Shown here one piece after another: positions 1-9,500 of a DNA stretch of 43,958 bases. The first letter of the stretch is position 1. Each line of letters opens with the position of its first letter. This DNA comes from Verrucomicrobiia bacterium (GTDB taxonomy: Bacteria; Verrucomicrobiota; Verrucomicrobiia; Verrucomicrobiales; DEV007): the NCBI GenBank assembly GCA_020439925.1, contig JAGRPC010000020.1:1-43958 (forward strand), read 5' to 3'. The notes below the pieces were generated by a model, which worked only from the letters and a program-made list of their open reading frames with translations, ran no database searches and was not told where the DNA came from. A program made the translations under genes and the position numbers.

Positions 1-1007
1 AAGGTCGGTTCCCCGCCCATGGTGAGTCGGACATCCCCCTTCGAGAGGCGCTTGTCGACGCCATGCCCCAGGGAGAGGATCGCCGACCACTCGTCCTCGG
101 TGTAGGGCTTGGTCACGCGTGGTTCCTCGTGCAGTCGGGTCACCACGTTGGCGAAATCGAAACTCGTGGCGCAGGGTTCCACCGCCCCGGTGACCGGAGC
201 AGCACTCGATGGCTCGGGCGTACAGGCAAGAGGAATGTGCCCCTCGCCAGCAAAGAGCCCCGAGGTCGGATCAAGCCCCACCCACCCGGCGCCGGGAAGA
301 TAAACCTCGGTCCATGCGTGGAGGTCGGTGAAGTCGTCCGACGGGCCCTCCGGCCCCTCGAGAGGTTTCTCGTCGGGAACCAGCTGGACGAGATACCCCG
401 AGACGAACCGTGCCGCCAGTCCCATGGTCCGGAACAATTGCACCAGCAGGAAAGCGGAGTCGCGACAGGACCCCGAACCCAGAGAAAAGGTCTCGGCACA
501 ACTCTGCACCCCCGGTTCCATCCGGATCCGGTAATCAACCAGGGAGTGTGCCCTCTGGTTCACCGAGACAAGGAAATCGATCGTCCCCAGTGGCTCCGCC
601 GGCTTCAACTCTTTGGCGAGTTCGTCCAGTTGCGGCGCAAAATCGGTTCGCACCAGATAGGGAGCAAGTTCCGCAAGGAGCCAGGGTTCGTAGACGAAGG
701 GACACTTCTCGGCGGATTCTTCCAGAAAGAAGTCGAAGGGGTTGATCGTGGTCATGTCGGCCACCAGGTCCACCACGATTTCCAACCGGTCCGTTTTCTC
801 CGGAAAGACAAGACGGGCCAGGTAGTTGCCGAAAGGATCCTGCTGCCAGTTGATGAAGTGGGTCGCCGGCTCGATCCGGAGAGAATAGGACAGGATCGGC
901 GTGCGACAATGCGGCGCAGGCTTCAGCCGAACGATGTGAGGAAACACCGACACCTCCCGGTCAAAACGATAGGTCGTCCGGTGGTAAAGCGCCGCGTGAA
1001 TGGACAT
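1..1007 (-). CDS. Transglutaminase-like / DUF2126 protein, C-terminus cut off by window edge
   Basis: This frame reads from an ATG at 1007 to the left edge (335 full codons) without a stop, so the gene continues outside. The visible part has the N-terminal beta-rich bacterial transglutaminase domain (about residues 1-90) and a transglutaminase-like cysteine peptidase core. The Cys-His-Asp triad is visible as C181 (GSCRD), H230 (DLHAWTEV) and D246 (LDPTSG). The last residues, LTMGGEPT, match the usual start of the DUF2126 domain, which makes full-length family members about 1100 residues. It is the last visible gene of a minus-strand cluster with alpha-E and permuted ATP-grasp genes, 79 bp after the alpha-E stop. 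In such clusters the protein is predicted to be an amidase or peptidase acting on a peptide-like product; the actual substrate is unknown. No strong ribosome binding site is visible. Confidence 0.9.
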   Translation of the reverse strand, partial: MSIHAALYHRTTYRFDREVSVFPHIVRLKPAPHCRTPILSYSLRIEPATHFINWQQDPFGNYLARLVFPEKTDRLEIVVDLVADMTTINPFDFFLEESAEKCPFVYEPWLLAELAPYLVRTDFAPQLDELAKELKPAEPLGTIDFLVSVNQRAHSLVDYRIRMEPGVQSCAETFSLGSGSCRDSAFLLVQLFRTMGLAARFVSGYLVQLVPDEKPLEGPEGPSDDFTDLHAWTEVYLPGAGWVGLDPTSGLFAGEGHIPLACTPEPSSAAPVTGAVEPCATSFDFANVVTRLHEEPRVTKPYTEDEWSAILSLGHGVDKRLSKGDVRLTMGGEPT

Positions 1008-1086
1008 CTTTGGTAATCGATGGAAGGAGATCGAAAAGGATCAGGGCTGAGGGATTGAATTCCGAGTATCGATCACCGGTTACCTT

Positions 1087-2061
1087 CTACTGTTGCATGC
1101 TGAACTGGGCCTGCATCCGGCTGTTGACGTATGCCTCCGCGCTGGTGGGAGGAGCGTCTCGCCTCAACAGGAAATAGCGCTGGGAAATCTCGTAACCGAT
1201 ACGGTTCAGATCGAGTTGCAGGGAATCCACGTATTCATGCAGCCCCAACGACCCGATTTCCTCCACCCCGGAAAAGTTCAGTCTCGCAAGGAGGGCGCCG
1301 GTGGCACGCTCCGCCTCGTTCAGGTAATCACCCTCGTCGGTATCGGAGATCTGGCGAAGCAGTTCGTCGATTCTTCTCACGCAGAAGCGCACCGAGCGCG
1401 GGAAGGTGTTGGAAAACAGGAGCAGCGTCGATGCACTGGTGGCGTCGACCTCTCCTCCGAAACGATGGCGATACTCCGCGGAAGCGCTGCAGGCTCGAAG
1501 CATCGTGTTCCAGGCCGGAGCCGCCTCATGCGACGGGAGAAAATGGGGAAGGTCGACGATACGACTGGTCTTGTCGGCCCGCTCGATATACTCGCCCAGC
1601 TGAACAAAGGCCCACACATCGGTACGCGGGAGCGAAATATTCTCGATGCCGCGGAAAACGAGTGAAGAACGCGCCGTCATCTCACAGATCCTTCCGTGCC
1701 GGTCGATATCGGCTTCCGAAACCTGCTTCAGATCGAGCCAGAGGGCGTTCAACTCGATCCACATCTCCTCGGAAATCTGGTCCCGCACCGCACGGGCGTT
1801 CTCCCGTGCCATGAAGACACAGTTGAGCACACTGTCCGGGTTATCCTTTGAACTCACCATGTAGGTCACGACATCTTCGCTCGAGTTCTCATCACCCGTC
1901 GCGGTGACTTCGAGAAGAGGATGCCACTCGTGCTCACCGGTGAGATTCGAGGTGGCATCGAGCAGTTCGTTCTGGTGCGCCGTGACGAGCCGGGCAAGAT
2001 TGTCCGCCCGCTCAATATAGCGGCTCATCCAGTAAAGGTTTTCGGCGACACGGGAGAGCAT
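1087..2061 (-). CDS. Alpha-E domain protein (DUF403)
   Basis: The 324-residue product opens with MLSRVAENLYWMSRYIERADN, the hallmark of the alpha-E (DUF403) family, an all-helical domain of about 300 residues that fills the whole protein. Further family landmarks are a second YIERADKTSRI segment near residue 160 and a predominance of helical, charged sequence without signal peptide or membrane segments, so it should be cytoplasmic. The gene follows the permuted ATP-grasp gene by 102 bp and precedes the transglutaminase/DUF2126 gene. These three families recur together in many bacteria and are predicted to make or modify a peptide-like metabolite, with alpha-E as an uncharacterised partner. 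The biochemical role is not known. The ATG at 2061 is supported by alignment of the conserved N-terminus. Confidence 0.93.
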   Translation of the reverse strand: MLSRVAENLYWMSRYIERADNLARLVTAHQNELLDATSNLTGEHEWHPLLEVTATGDENSSEDVVTYMVSSKDNPDSVLNCVFMARENARAVRDQISEEMWIELNALWLDLKQVSEADIDRHGRICEMTARSSLVFRGIENISLPRTDVWAFVQLGEYIERADKTSRIVDLPHFLPSHEAAPAWNTMLRACSASAEYRHRFGGEVDATSASTLLLFSNTFPRSVRFCVRRIDELLRQISDTDEGDYLNEAERATGALLARLNFSGVEEIGSLGLHEYVDSLQLDLNRIGYEISQRYFLLRRDAPPTSAEAYVNSRMQAQFSMQQ

Positions 2062-2163
2062 TTATCTGGGAAGGGTAATCGGTGGGTCAGGGGAGAGGCA
2101 AGCTTGTCTACGGTTTTCGTCAGGTCAGCGCGCGGGCGAATGATGATAGGCAGATTTCGATCG

Positions 2164-3627
2164 TCAGTCCGTCTCCGGAGCAGCGGAAGCCCGCAAAACC
2201 CAAGTGTCCTTGCTGCCCCCACCCTGGGAAGAATTGACGACCAGAGACCCTTTGCGGAGGGCGACGCGAGTGAGCCCACCCGGAATGACAACCGTTTCCT
2301 TTCCAGTGAGGACAAAAGGTCTCAGGTCGATGTGACGTCCCTCGAGCTTGCCATCACAGAAGGTGGGGTGGCGCGAAAGCGAAATGACGGGCTGGGCGAT
2401 GTAGCCCCTTGGATTTGCCCGGACTTTTTCGCGGAACTCCGCCACCTCCTCCTTGGTCGAGGCGGGACCGATCAGCATCCCGTAACCACCTGCCTCGTCG
2501 ACGGCCTTGACAACAAGATCATCCATCTTCTCGATCATGTAGGAGAGATCGTCGGGCCGGCTGCCAAGGAAAGTCTCGATATTCGGCAGGACCGGTTCCT
2601 CGGACAGATAGAAGCGGATCATGTCCGGGACATAGGCGTAGGTGGCCTTGTCATCGGCGACCCCGGTACCGACGGCGTTCACGAGCGTGACATTCCCGGC
2701 CCGGTAAGCCTTCATCAGATCCGGGACCCCGAGGATCGAATCGCGCCGGAAAAAGCGAGGATCGAGAAAGTCGTCGTCGATGCGCCGGTAGATCACATCG
2801 ACCTGCACCAGACCGCGTGTCGTGTGCATGTAGACCCGGTCGTTTTCCACGAGAAGGTCCCGCCCCTCGACGATCTCGATGCCCATCTGCTGGGCGAGAA
2901 AGGTGTGCTCGAAATAGGCGCTGTTGTATTGACCGGGAGTCAGAAGGACACAGACCGGATTGTCCTGCTGGCGAGGAGAAACCGCATGAAGCGTCTTCAG
3001 GAGTTCCAGGGGATAATCCGCGACTCGTTCCACGTTGAGACGCCGGTAGAGATCGGGAAAGGTCCGCTTCATCGCGAGGCGATTCTCCAGCATGTAGGAG
3101 ACGCCCGAGGGGCAGCGCCCGTTGTCCTCCAGCACGCAGTAACGCCCTTCGCGGTCCCGGATCAGGTCGGTACCGCAGATGTGGATGTAGGTATCGTGAG
3201 GCAACTTCACCCCGGCAAACTCCGAACGGTTGTGTTTCGAAGTTTTCACCAGTTCCTCGGGAACGATCCCTTCCTTCAGGATGCTTCGCTCCGAATAGAT
3301 GTCCTTGAGAAAAAGGTTCAGGGCCTGGATCCGCTGCCGCAACCCCTGATCGATCACCGCCCACTCCTCGGCCGGAATGATGCGGGGAAAGGGATCAAAA
3401 GGGAAAATCCGCTCGGTCCCCTGCCCATCCGAATAGACCGTGAAAGTCACCCCCTGCTTGAGAAAGGTCCGCTCAAGCGAACGCAGGCTTGAACGCATTC
3501 TCTCGTCGGTGAGCCCGGAGAAATAATCGGAAGTCTCACGGTAGGGTTCCCTGATCTCGCCCCCCTTTCCCGTGAACGACTCGTCAAAAAAATCTCCAGC
3601 CTCGTATTTGTCGAACTGCTCTTTCAC
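2164..3627 (-). CDS. Circularly permuted type 2 ATP-grasp protein
   Basis: The 487-residue protein belongs to the DUF404/DUF407 family, circularly permuted ATP-grasp enzymes expected to form amide bonds using ATP through an acyl-phosphate. Visible family features are the N-terminal [11 protein letters not shown] segment, the central [29 protein letters not shown] region (about residues 150-175, quoted only in part by its key residues D154, E167, D168, N169), [22 protein letters not shown], and a C-terminal glycine-rich [14 protein letters not shown]. It has no signal peptide. The start chosen is a GTG at 3627; the gene appears to be first in the ATP-grasp, alpha-E, transglutaminase series. 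Family knowledge supports a peptide or amide ligase role, but no substrate is known. Confidence 0.92.
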   Translation of the reverse strand: MKEQFDKYEAGDFFDESFTGKGGEIREPYRETSDYFSGLTDERMRSSLRSLERTFLKQGVTFTVYSDGQGTERIFPFDPFPRIIPAEEWAVIDQGLRQRIQALNLFLKDIYSERSILKEGIVPEELVKTSKHNRSEFAGVKLPHDTYIHICGTDLIRDREGRYCVLEDNGRCPSGVSYMLENRLAMKRTFPDLYRRLNVERVADYPLELLKTLHAVSPRQQDNPVCVLLTPGQYNSAYFEHTFLAQQMGIEIVEGRDLLVENDRVYMHTTRGLVQVDVIYRRIDDDFLDPRFFRRDSILGVPDLMKAYRAGNVTLVNAVGTGVADDKATYAYVPDMIRFYLSEEPVLPNIETFLGSRPDDLSYMIEKMDDLVVKAVDEAGGYGMLIGPASTKEEVAEFREKVRANPRGYIAQPVISLSRHPTFCDGKLEGRHIDLRPFVLTGKETVVIPGGLTRVALRKGSLVVNSSQGGGSKDTWVLRASAAPETD

Positions 3628-3693
3628 CGCCAGTCACTTTAGCAGTTTGAGTGCCAAGCGTTAAGGGGAGAATTCAGCCGACGCCAAGTCAGG

Positions 3694-3718
3694 CTCGCAA
3701 AACACCAATTTTCGCGAG
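3694..3718 (-). terminator. Possible weak hairpin after the alcohol dehydrogenase gene
   Basis: Just downstream of the alcohol dehydrogenase stop on the minus strand the bases can form a nine-pair stem (CTCGCGAAA with TTTTGCGAG, one G-U pair) around a seven-base loop. It lies in the gap before the permuted ATP-grasp gene, where an operon boundary is plausible. There is no run of T after the stem, so it is not a classical intrinsic terminator. Confidence 0.3.
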
Positions 3719-3726
3719 GTCCAGGC

Positions 3727-4902
3727 TCACCAGGCGGCTCGATAGACCTGCTCGATCTGCCCAGCATCCACCGGAACCGGATTGAAACGGGCCGTCCATT
3801 GGGCGGCCGCCTCCTCGGCAAGGCGCGGCAGCATGATTTCTTCGACCCCAAGCTCACGAAGAGGCAGGTCCATGGAGCAGGCGCGCAGGAGGACGCGAAC
3901 ACGCTCCACCAGATCACGGCCCGCGCCCAGATGGCTGTAGATTCCGGCAGCAGCCGAATCGGAGGCGTTGAAGGCAATAACGTGCGGCAGCATCGTCCCG
4001 ACGGCCTGACCGTGGACAATCCCGTAGTGTGCGGTCAATGGATTGGCACAGGAATGGACGATTCCGAGCATGGAATTCTCAATGGCGGTACCGGCGAAAG
4101 CCGCCCCCAACTGCATGAGGGAACGAGCCTCGAGATCTCGAGGTTCGGCCAGGACCCGCTCCAACCCGGCTTCGAGAAGTCTCCAGGCCGCATGCGAATA
4201 GGCCGACGACACTTCGCTCCGCTTGTTGCTCACGGCGGTCTCCAACGCATGGGCAATGGCATCGATTCCCGTGTGCGCCGTCACGGCCACAGGCATGGTC
4301 ACGGTCAGCTCCGGGTCGAGTATGGAAACCACAGCCGCACACTTCTCATCGCCACAGGCCATCTTGGCGTGGGTTTCCGCATCGGCGATAAGGGCAAAAC
4401 TCTGGCATTCGCTTCCAGTCCCCGACGTTGTCGGGACCGCGATGAAGGGCAGCATCTCACGGGGCGCCTTCCCTACCCCCCAGTAATCCTGCATTCGCCC
4501 GCCATTGGTGAGGATGAAATTGCAACCCTTTGCCGTGTCGAGGCTGGAGCCTCCTCCGAGGCCCACGATCAGGTCGACCTCCGTGGCCCTCGCAAAGGCG
4601 ACGCACCGTTCCACATCTTCGGTGGTCGGGTTTTCATGGACCTCGGCAAACACTGCAGACTCCAGGCCCGAGGCCGATAGCGATTGGCAGGCCCTTTGCA
4701 CGAAACCCGTGCGGGAAAGGCCAGGATCGGTCACGATGAGAGCCCGTGAAACCCCAAGTCGCGCGGCCTCCTCTCCCAAAGCTTCAAGCTTTCCCGGTCC
4801 GAAAACCACCTTTCCACCGGCCGCATGCCGAAAGTCACGCACCCACTCCGGGATGTCCATCCCCGCACACAGGGAATCGATCGAAAGAGGGTGGGAGGGC
4901 AT
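3727..4902 (-). CDS. Iron-containing alcohol dehydrogenase
   Basis: The product (391 residues from the ATG at 4902) is a group III, iron-type alcohol dehydrogenase that interconverts an alcohol and an aldehyde or ketone with NAD(P). The nucleotide-binding GLGGGSSLDTAKG motif and PTTSGTGSE are present. The likely metal ligands sit in GIDAIAHALE (Asp and His), in VHSCANPL and in HYGIVHGQAVG. An in-frame start exists at 4971, but it would overlap the upstream gene by 50 bp; 4902 leaves a 19-bp gap, and 4860 (MDIPEW) is another possibility. It directly follows an aldehyde dehydrogenase-fold gene, so the two probably act in series, the aldehyde made by one being reduced (or supplied) by the other. 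The substrate is not evident. Confidence 0.92.
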   Translation of the reverse strand: MPSHPLSIDSLCAGMDIPEWVRDFRHAAGGKVVFGPGKLEALGEEAARLGVSRALIVTDPGLSRTGFVQRACQSLSASGLESAVFAEVHENPTTEDVERCVAFARATEVDLIVGLGGGSSLDTAKGCNFILTNGGRMQDYWGVGKAPREMLPFIAVPTTSGTGSECQSFALIADAETHAKMACGDEKCAAVVSILDPELTVTMPVAVTAHTGIDAIAHALETAVSNKRSEVSSAYSHAAWRLLEAGLERVLAEPRDLEARSLMQLGAAFAGTAIENSMLGIVHSCANPLTAHYGIVHGQAVGTMLPHVIAFNASDSAAAGIYSHLGAGRDLVERVRVLLRACSMDLPLRELGVEEIMLPRLAEEAAAQWTARFNPVPVDAGQIEQVYRAAW

Positions 4903-4921
4903 CGCGGGAGACCCTAACGTG

Positions 4922-6361
4922 TCACGCGATCTCCGCAATCTGGAATGAACGGCGCGTATACAGGAACTCAAACAGGTTGCCCTCGTGAGGCTGGTCCCAT
5001 TTGATCCGGTTCGTCGGCACGTTGCCGATATTCAGCCGGTCGATGTGCGGACAATCGAACAGTTGGTTGATCCACTCGACGTCCCGGGTCACCGCGGTCA
5101 CGACAAGCGAGTATCCGATCTTGTCGAGCATTTCCGACTGCGGACACTCCACCACACTGGCAAAGGGAAAGAGGAACTCACGAATCGCGAGTTCTTCATC
5201 AAAAGAATCCACACGCACGATGGTGGGTTGCAGGTAATTCATCCCGTCACGTTGCTGGAAGCGCTCCCCTTCCCGAAACTCCGCGGTAACGTCGACGGCA
5301 CCCGCCGATTTCAGCCCCTTCTCCACGGCCTCGTTGATCCACTCGGCGAACATGGGGTTGGCAAAGCCGGAAAGTTTCGCATTCGGATCATCCTGTGCCA
5401 GCGGTTTGATCTCGGCGAGTCGCTTCGCCACGGCGCGGGCGATCTCGTCGCCATGCCTCGGAACCACGATCGTCGAGGTGCAGATACAACTGCGGCCCGA
5501 ATTCGCCGAGACCGATTCGACGATGCTGTCGAGATACTTCTCCCAGTGATCGATTTCGTCCTCACCGATAAGGAACTTGGAATACCCGGTCCCATGGACT
5601 TCGATGCGCGGATCGTGCTCGTACTGCTTTACCGTCGAATCGTCGCCGAACAACATGACTCGACCGGCACGTCGAATGATCGTTCCCGAACCATCGTGCT
5701 GGGTCGGATAGAGACTGAAGGCCTCGGCCGGACATCCCGCCTTGATGAAAGCCTGAATCACCCGCCAGGGAGTCCAGGGTTCTTCGCGCCCGGGCTTGAG
5801 CAGCACCGGGATCTTCATCGCGATCGCCGGAATCCAGAGGGCATTGACCGCCGGCGAGTTGCTCGGCAGGATCACGGCAAGTTCGCTCGTTGTGGCCGAG
5901 AAACTGACCGGAGCTCCACCCTGCTCGCCGTACCCCTGGTCAAGAACATCCCAGTCGAGGCCGCGGGTGAGGCCACGGAAAATGGTCTCGATGTCCGCGA
6001 AAATCCCGCCGAGGCGCTTCATGTTCATGCGGATGAGCGCGTGAGGCAGTCCGCTGGTCGCCGCCAGTGAGAGCACATAGTCCTCCGGAGACTGCATGGC
6101 GCCGTCGATGCCGACAGGAAGGGAGTCCTCGAGAAAGATTTCACCGGCCCGCTTGGTGATCTCGACGAGTTCGCGGCAGGAGAACTTCTTCAGGGCGGCG
6201 CGAGCCTGACCCATCTTGTTCAGATCGTATTTGATCATGTCCGCGCAAGCGAAACTGATCTCGGCGGCGGGTTCATCGGAGCCGAGCTTCGGCACGATCT
6301 GGACATCGAGGGACTTGTGGACCCGGCCTTGGCGGAGGATGGGAATGTGAGGGGCACTCAT
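4922..6361 (-). CDS. Aldehyde dehydrogenase-superfamily protein, possibly an EhpG-like acyl reductase
   Basis: This 479-residue protein has the aldehyde dehydrogenase fold. The cofactor-binding lysine is likely K189 in VLLKPGREEP. The usual ELGG block is altered to EVHGTGYSK (E254). The nucleophile is likely C292 in NSGRSCIC, where canonical enzymes have GQxC; a second Cys, C294, is close by. The long N-terminal part before the Rossmann region (residues 1-150) differs from classical aldehyde dehydrogenases and recalls enzymes that reduce activated acids, such as LuxC or the EhpG arylcarboxylate reductase component; this resemblance is from memory and not aligned. It precedes the iron alcohol dehydrogenase by 19 bp, and an acyl-adenylating gene lies on the same strand about 13 kb upstream. 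Whether it oxidises aldehydes or reduces acyl groups cannot be decided here. Confidence 0.85.
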   Translation of the reverse strand: MSAPHIPILRQGRVHKSLDVQIVPKLGSDEPAAEISFACADMIKYDLNKMGQARAALKKFSCRELVEITKRAGEIFLEDSLPVGIDGAMQSPEDYVLSLAATSGLPHALIRMNMKRLGGIFADIETIFRGLTRGLDWDVLDQGYGEQGGAPVSFSATTSELAVILPSNSPAVNALWIPAIAMKIPVLLKPGREEPWTPWRVIQAFIKAGCPAEAFSLYPTQHDGSGTIIRRAGRVMLFGDDSTVKQYEHDPRIEVHGTGYSKFLIGEDEIDHWEKYLDSIVESVSANSGRSCICTSTIVVPRHGDEIARAVAKRLAEIKPLAQDDPNAKLSGFANPMFAEWINEAVEKGLKSAGAVDVTAEFREGERFQQRDGMNYLQPTIVRVDSFDEELAIREFLFPFASVVECPQSEMLDKIGYSLVVTAVTRDVEWINQLFDCPHIDRLNIGNVPTNRIKWDQPHEGNLFEFLYTRRSFQIAEIA

Positions 6362-6527
6362 GTTGAAGGTCTTGGGGAGACTACCGACTTACGATCAAGC
6401 GATCCGCGGTGGATGCGTATTCAAGGACACTTCCGGACGAAACTCAAACGCCAATTCGACCCGCGATGATGCCGCAGCTGAAAATCTTGTTCAGCCAATG
6501 AAAAAAATTACGCTCATGCCTGACGCC

Positions 6528-9500
6528 TCATTTTACTGCCGGCGCCAGCCAGACCGGTGGCGGAATCTCGGGCAGACGGTAGAGGTCGAATATCAGCCGC
6601 TGATATTCACCCGCATACATTTCAGGATTCATTGCGCGCGATTTAAGATGCTCACGATGAATACGGGCTACATTCTCGATCTCATTATCTTCAAAAAAGA
6701 TGGCCCCACGTTTGAGGTTTCCATCATCAGCAAGATAAAGACAGCCCATTGATTCTGCGGCGGCAGCGAAGGAGCCTGGCGGTTTTCCCCTGCCAGTGGG
6801 GATCTCCCAGAGTCTGACTTTTCCATCCGCACAAGCTGCCGCGAGCAGCGGTAGCCGATGGTGAAACGCCAGGTCGTTCACGGCCGCACCTCCCGTGTCG
6901 AGCGGATCACACAGGGGTTGACCACTTTTGACCAGCCAAAGGTGGATCTTGCCCGCCGCATCTCCTGTGGCGCACACCACGCTCTCCTCGTCCATCTCCA
7001 TCGCCAGAATCGGATCGGTCCCCGGCCGGAACCGGCTCGTGGGGCGGGAACGGGCGTCTTCGACATCCCAGAAACGCACCTCGCCGTCCGCCGCCCCCGT
7101 AACGAGTCGTTGGGACTCCCGATCGATCCGGAGTCGCGTCACCGACGTCCGATGCAGCCTCCTTAGACCCGCCTCCGTTCCGAAGTCCAAACCCAGAGTC
7201 TGGATCGTGAAGCTCCTGCCGCAGACGAGAGCGTATCGATTGTTTCGAGTGGTTTGGAGTTCGGCAATGTAGTCGTCGACCAATAACGGATTCTGCCCGA
7301 TCCGCTTTTGCTCTCTCCAATTCCAAGCGGTAACGGCACCCAGAGGAATCTCCGTCATGACAAGCCGCGAGGTATTGGGAGAAAACGCCAGGTGCCCGAC
7401 GAAGTTGTCGAACCTTCCACTGCGTTCGGGAAAGCGCAGCCGCCAGTCTCGCAGTTCCCATTCCGGAAGGCCGACACCCTGAATCATAGCGACCTGAAGA
7501 GGCGGGGTACCTTCTTCCGGGAGCAAATCGAAAATCCACGCCCGGTGATCCGCGTCGCCAACGGCGAGATAACGGCCATTCCTAGTCGTGGCAATCGCGG
7601 TAGCGTCGGTCTTCAGTGCAATCTCAAGGGGCGATTGATCCACCGATGGCGACGGATACCGCACTTTCAGCAATCGCGGCGAATCGGCGGTCACCGCATA
7701 GCCCGCCTCCCGATTCGTGATCGCCGCAAAACGATTTCGCACTCGATCATGGACATACACGCTCCGGTGAGGCCACGAGTCAATTACCCTGCCTGAGTAT
7801 CCCTCGGCCAAATGGACGGTCTCCGAATCATGCGAGGTCGCCAAAAACCAGGTAGCATGCCCGGTAAAAGAAACTCCATCAACCGGCGAGCCGATGTCGA
7901 CCACTTTTGGTGCCCACTTGCGGGGAATGGTGCTCCACATTCGCGCGTGGCCTCCCCGCCCCACCAGTAGACGGCTTCCGTCCGGTGAGAACGCCATCGA
8001 CACGACCCGTTCTCCTCCGTCAATCGGCTCTGCGATCTGCTTGCCCCGTTTCCAATCCCATAGTGCCACTGCTCCTGTCGCTGTCATGGTGGCGATCAGC
8101 CCAGGGTTTCCGGGGCAGAAACGAAGCTCCTCGACTTTTTCCGGGTGCGACAATTCCGCCAGCCGTTTTCCGGTCCGGGCATCCCAGATGACCGCCCGGG
8201 CATCGGAGGTCCCTCCGGCCAGAATCGTGAAGTCTTCGGAAGCGGCGAGCGAAATGAAGTTTACCGCTCCTTCGACCCGGTCCATCCATTCCGTCCATTG
8301 CCGTTCTCCGTCATCCCTCCATCGAGCAACAAACTCACTTTGCCCGGTTACAAACAAATCACCGGAGGGATCGGGCAACACTCGGTTGATGAACAAAGGC
8401 CGCCATTCCGCGGGACCTTGCCGCATTTCTGTTCGAATGATTTCTCCAGACTCCAGATTCCAGCGCCAGACACGGGCGTCCGCTTCATGCTTCCCAAAAT
8501 AGAGGGACTTCCCGCGGTTTGAAAAGAAGACCTTGCTGAACCCGGGACGGCTCAGTTCTCGAAACGGATGGACGATCTTCGGCTCCGCAGGATTCCTCAC
8601 ATCGAAGATCCCGACCTCGCCCGCCGTGTCCCTATTTTCATCACGAGCCTGCAACGACACGGCTAACTTCGCGCCATCCTGCGAAAAGGCGAGTTGTCCC
8701 CCGGCGTGAGGCATCTCCAGCTGACTCAGGATACCGTTCGGTCCCGCCAGAATCAGCACGGAGACCGTCGCCATGCCACTGGGGTTGAAGTGATCCAGCA
8801 AAGCGGCAACATAGCCGCCCTCGGGCGCGATATCAAGATCGACCGTCCTCAGATTGCCCGGGACGATCAATCGTTCTTCCAAAGTAACGGCGTCCCATAT
8901 GCCAAGTCCCGTCATCTCGCTCCCGAGCCCGAGCGCGAACCACGTTCCATCCGGAGAGAAAGCCGCGTGAGTTGCCGTTCCCTGAAACTTCACCGAAGAC
9001 GATGCCCTGTAAACAGTGGAAAACTGCTTCATCGCCGCCATCAGGGAAGCCCTGGCCTCGCGCTGGTCGGGGTCGAGCCGCACCGCGCGGGCGAGATAGG
9101 CCAAGGCCTCGGCTTTCGCGCCCGATTCCCACTGCTGACGGGCCACCCGGATCAGCGACCGCACCTCGGAATCCCGCGCCGCCTTTTCCCCCGCCTCCGC
9201 CTGCGTCCGTAGGGCCACCTGCTCTTCGAGAAACCGTTCCCGCTGCCCGAACCATACCGAAACCGCCACCGCCAATCCCGCCGCGACCGCGACTCCGGCA
9301 AGCCAGCGCCCCCGATGACGGCGAATGTGTTTCCCCAGCCAATAGGACACCGTGAGCGGCTGAGCGGTCACCGTCTCACCGTCCAGGTAGCGGCACAGAT
9401 CCCGTCCCAATTCCCCGGCGGAGTCGTAGCGGTCGTTCGGTGCGAGCGCGAGCGCCTTCATCAGAATGGCCTGCACGTCGCGCGCCAAACGTCGTCCGTT

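Noticed and set aside
1921..3492. A 523-codon open frame on the plus strand
   Set aside because: It is antisense to the alpha-E and permuted ATP-grasp genes, whose proteins match known families throughout. Its own translation has no recognisable domain; such frames are common in GC-rich DNA.
6362..6527. Possible attachment site or direct repeat at the left border of the signalling block
   Set aside because: I compared it by eye with 19606-19640 and found no shared sequence of useful length.
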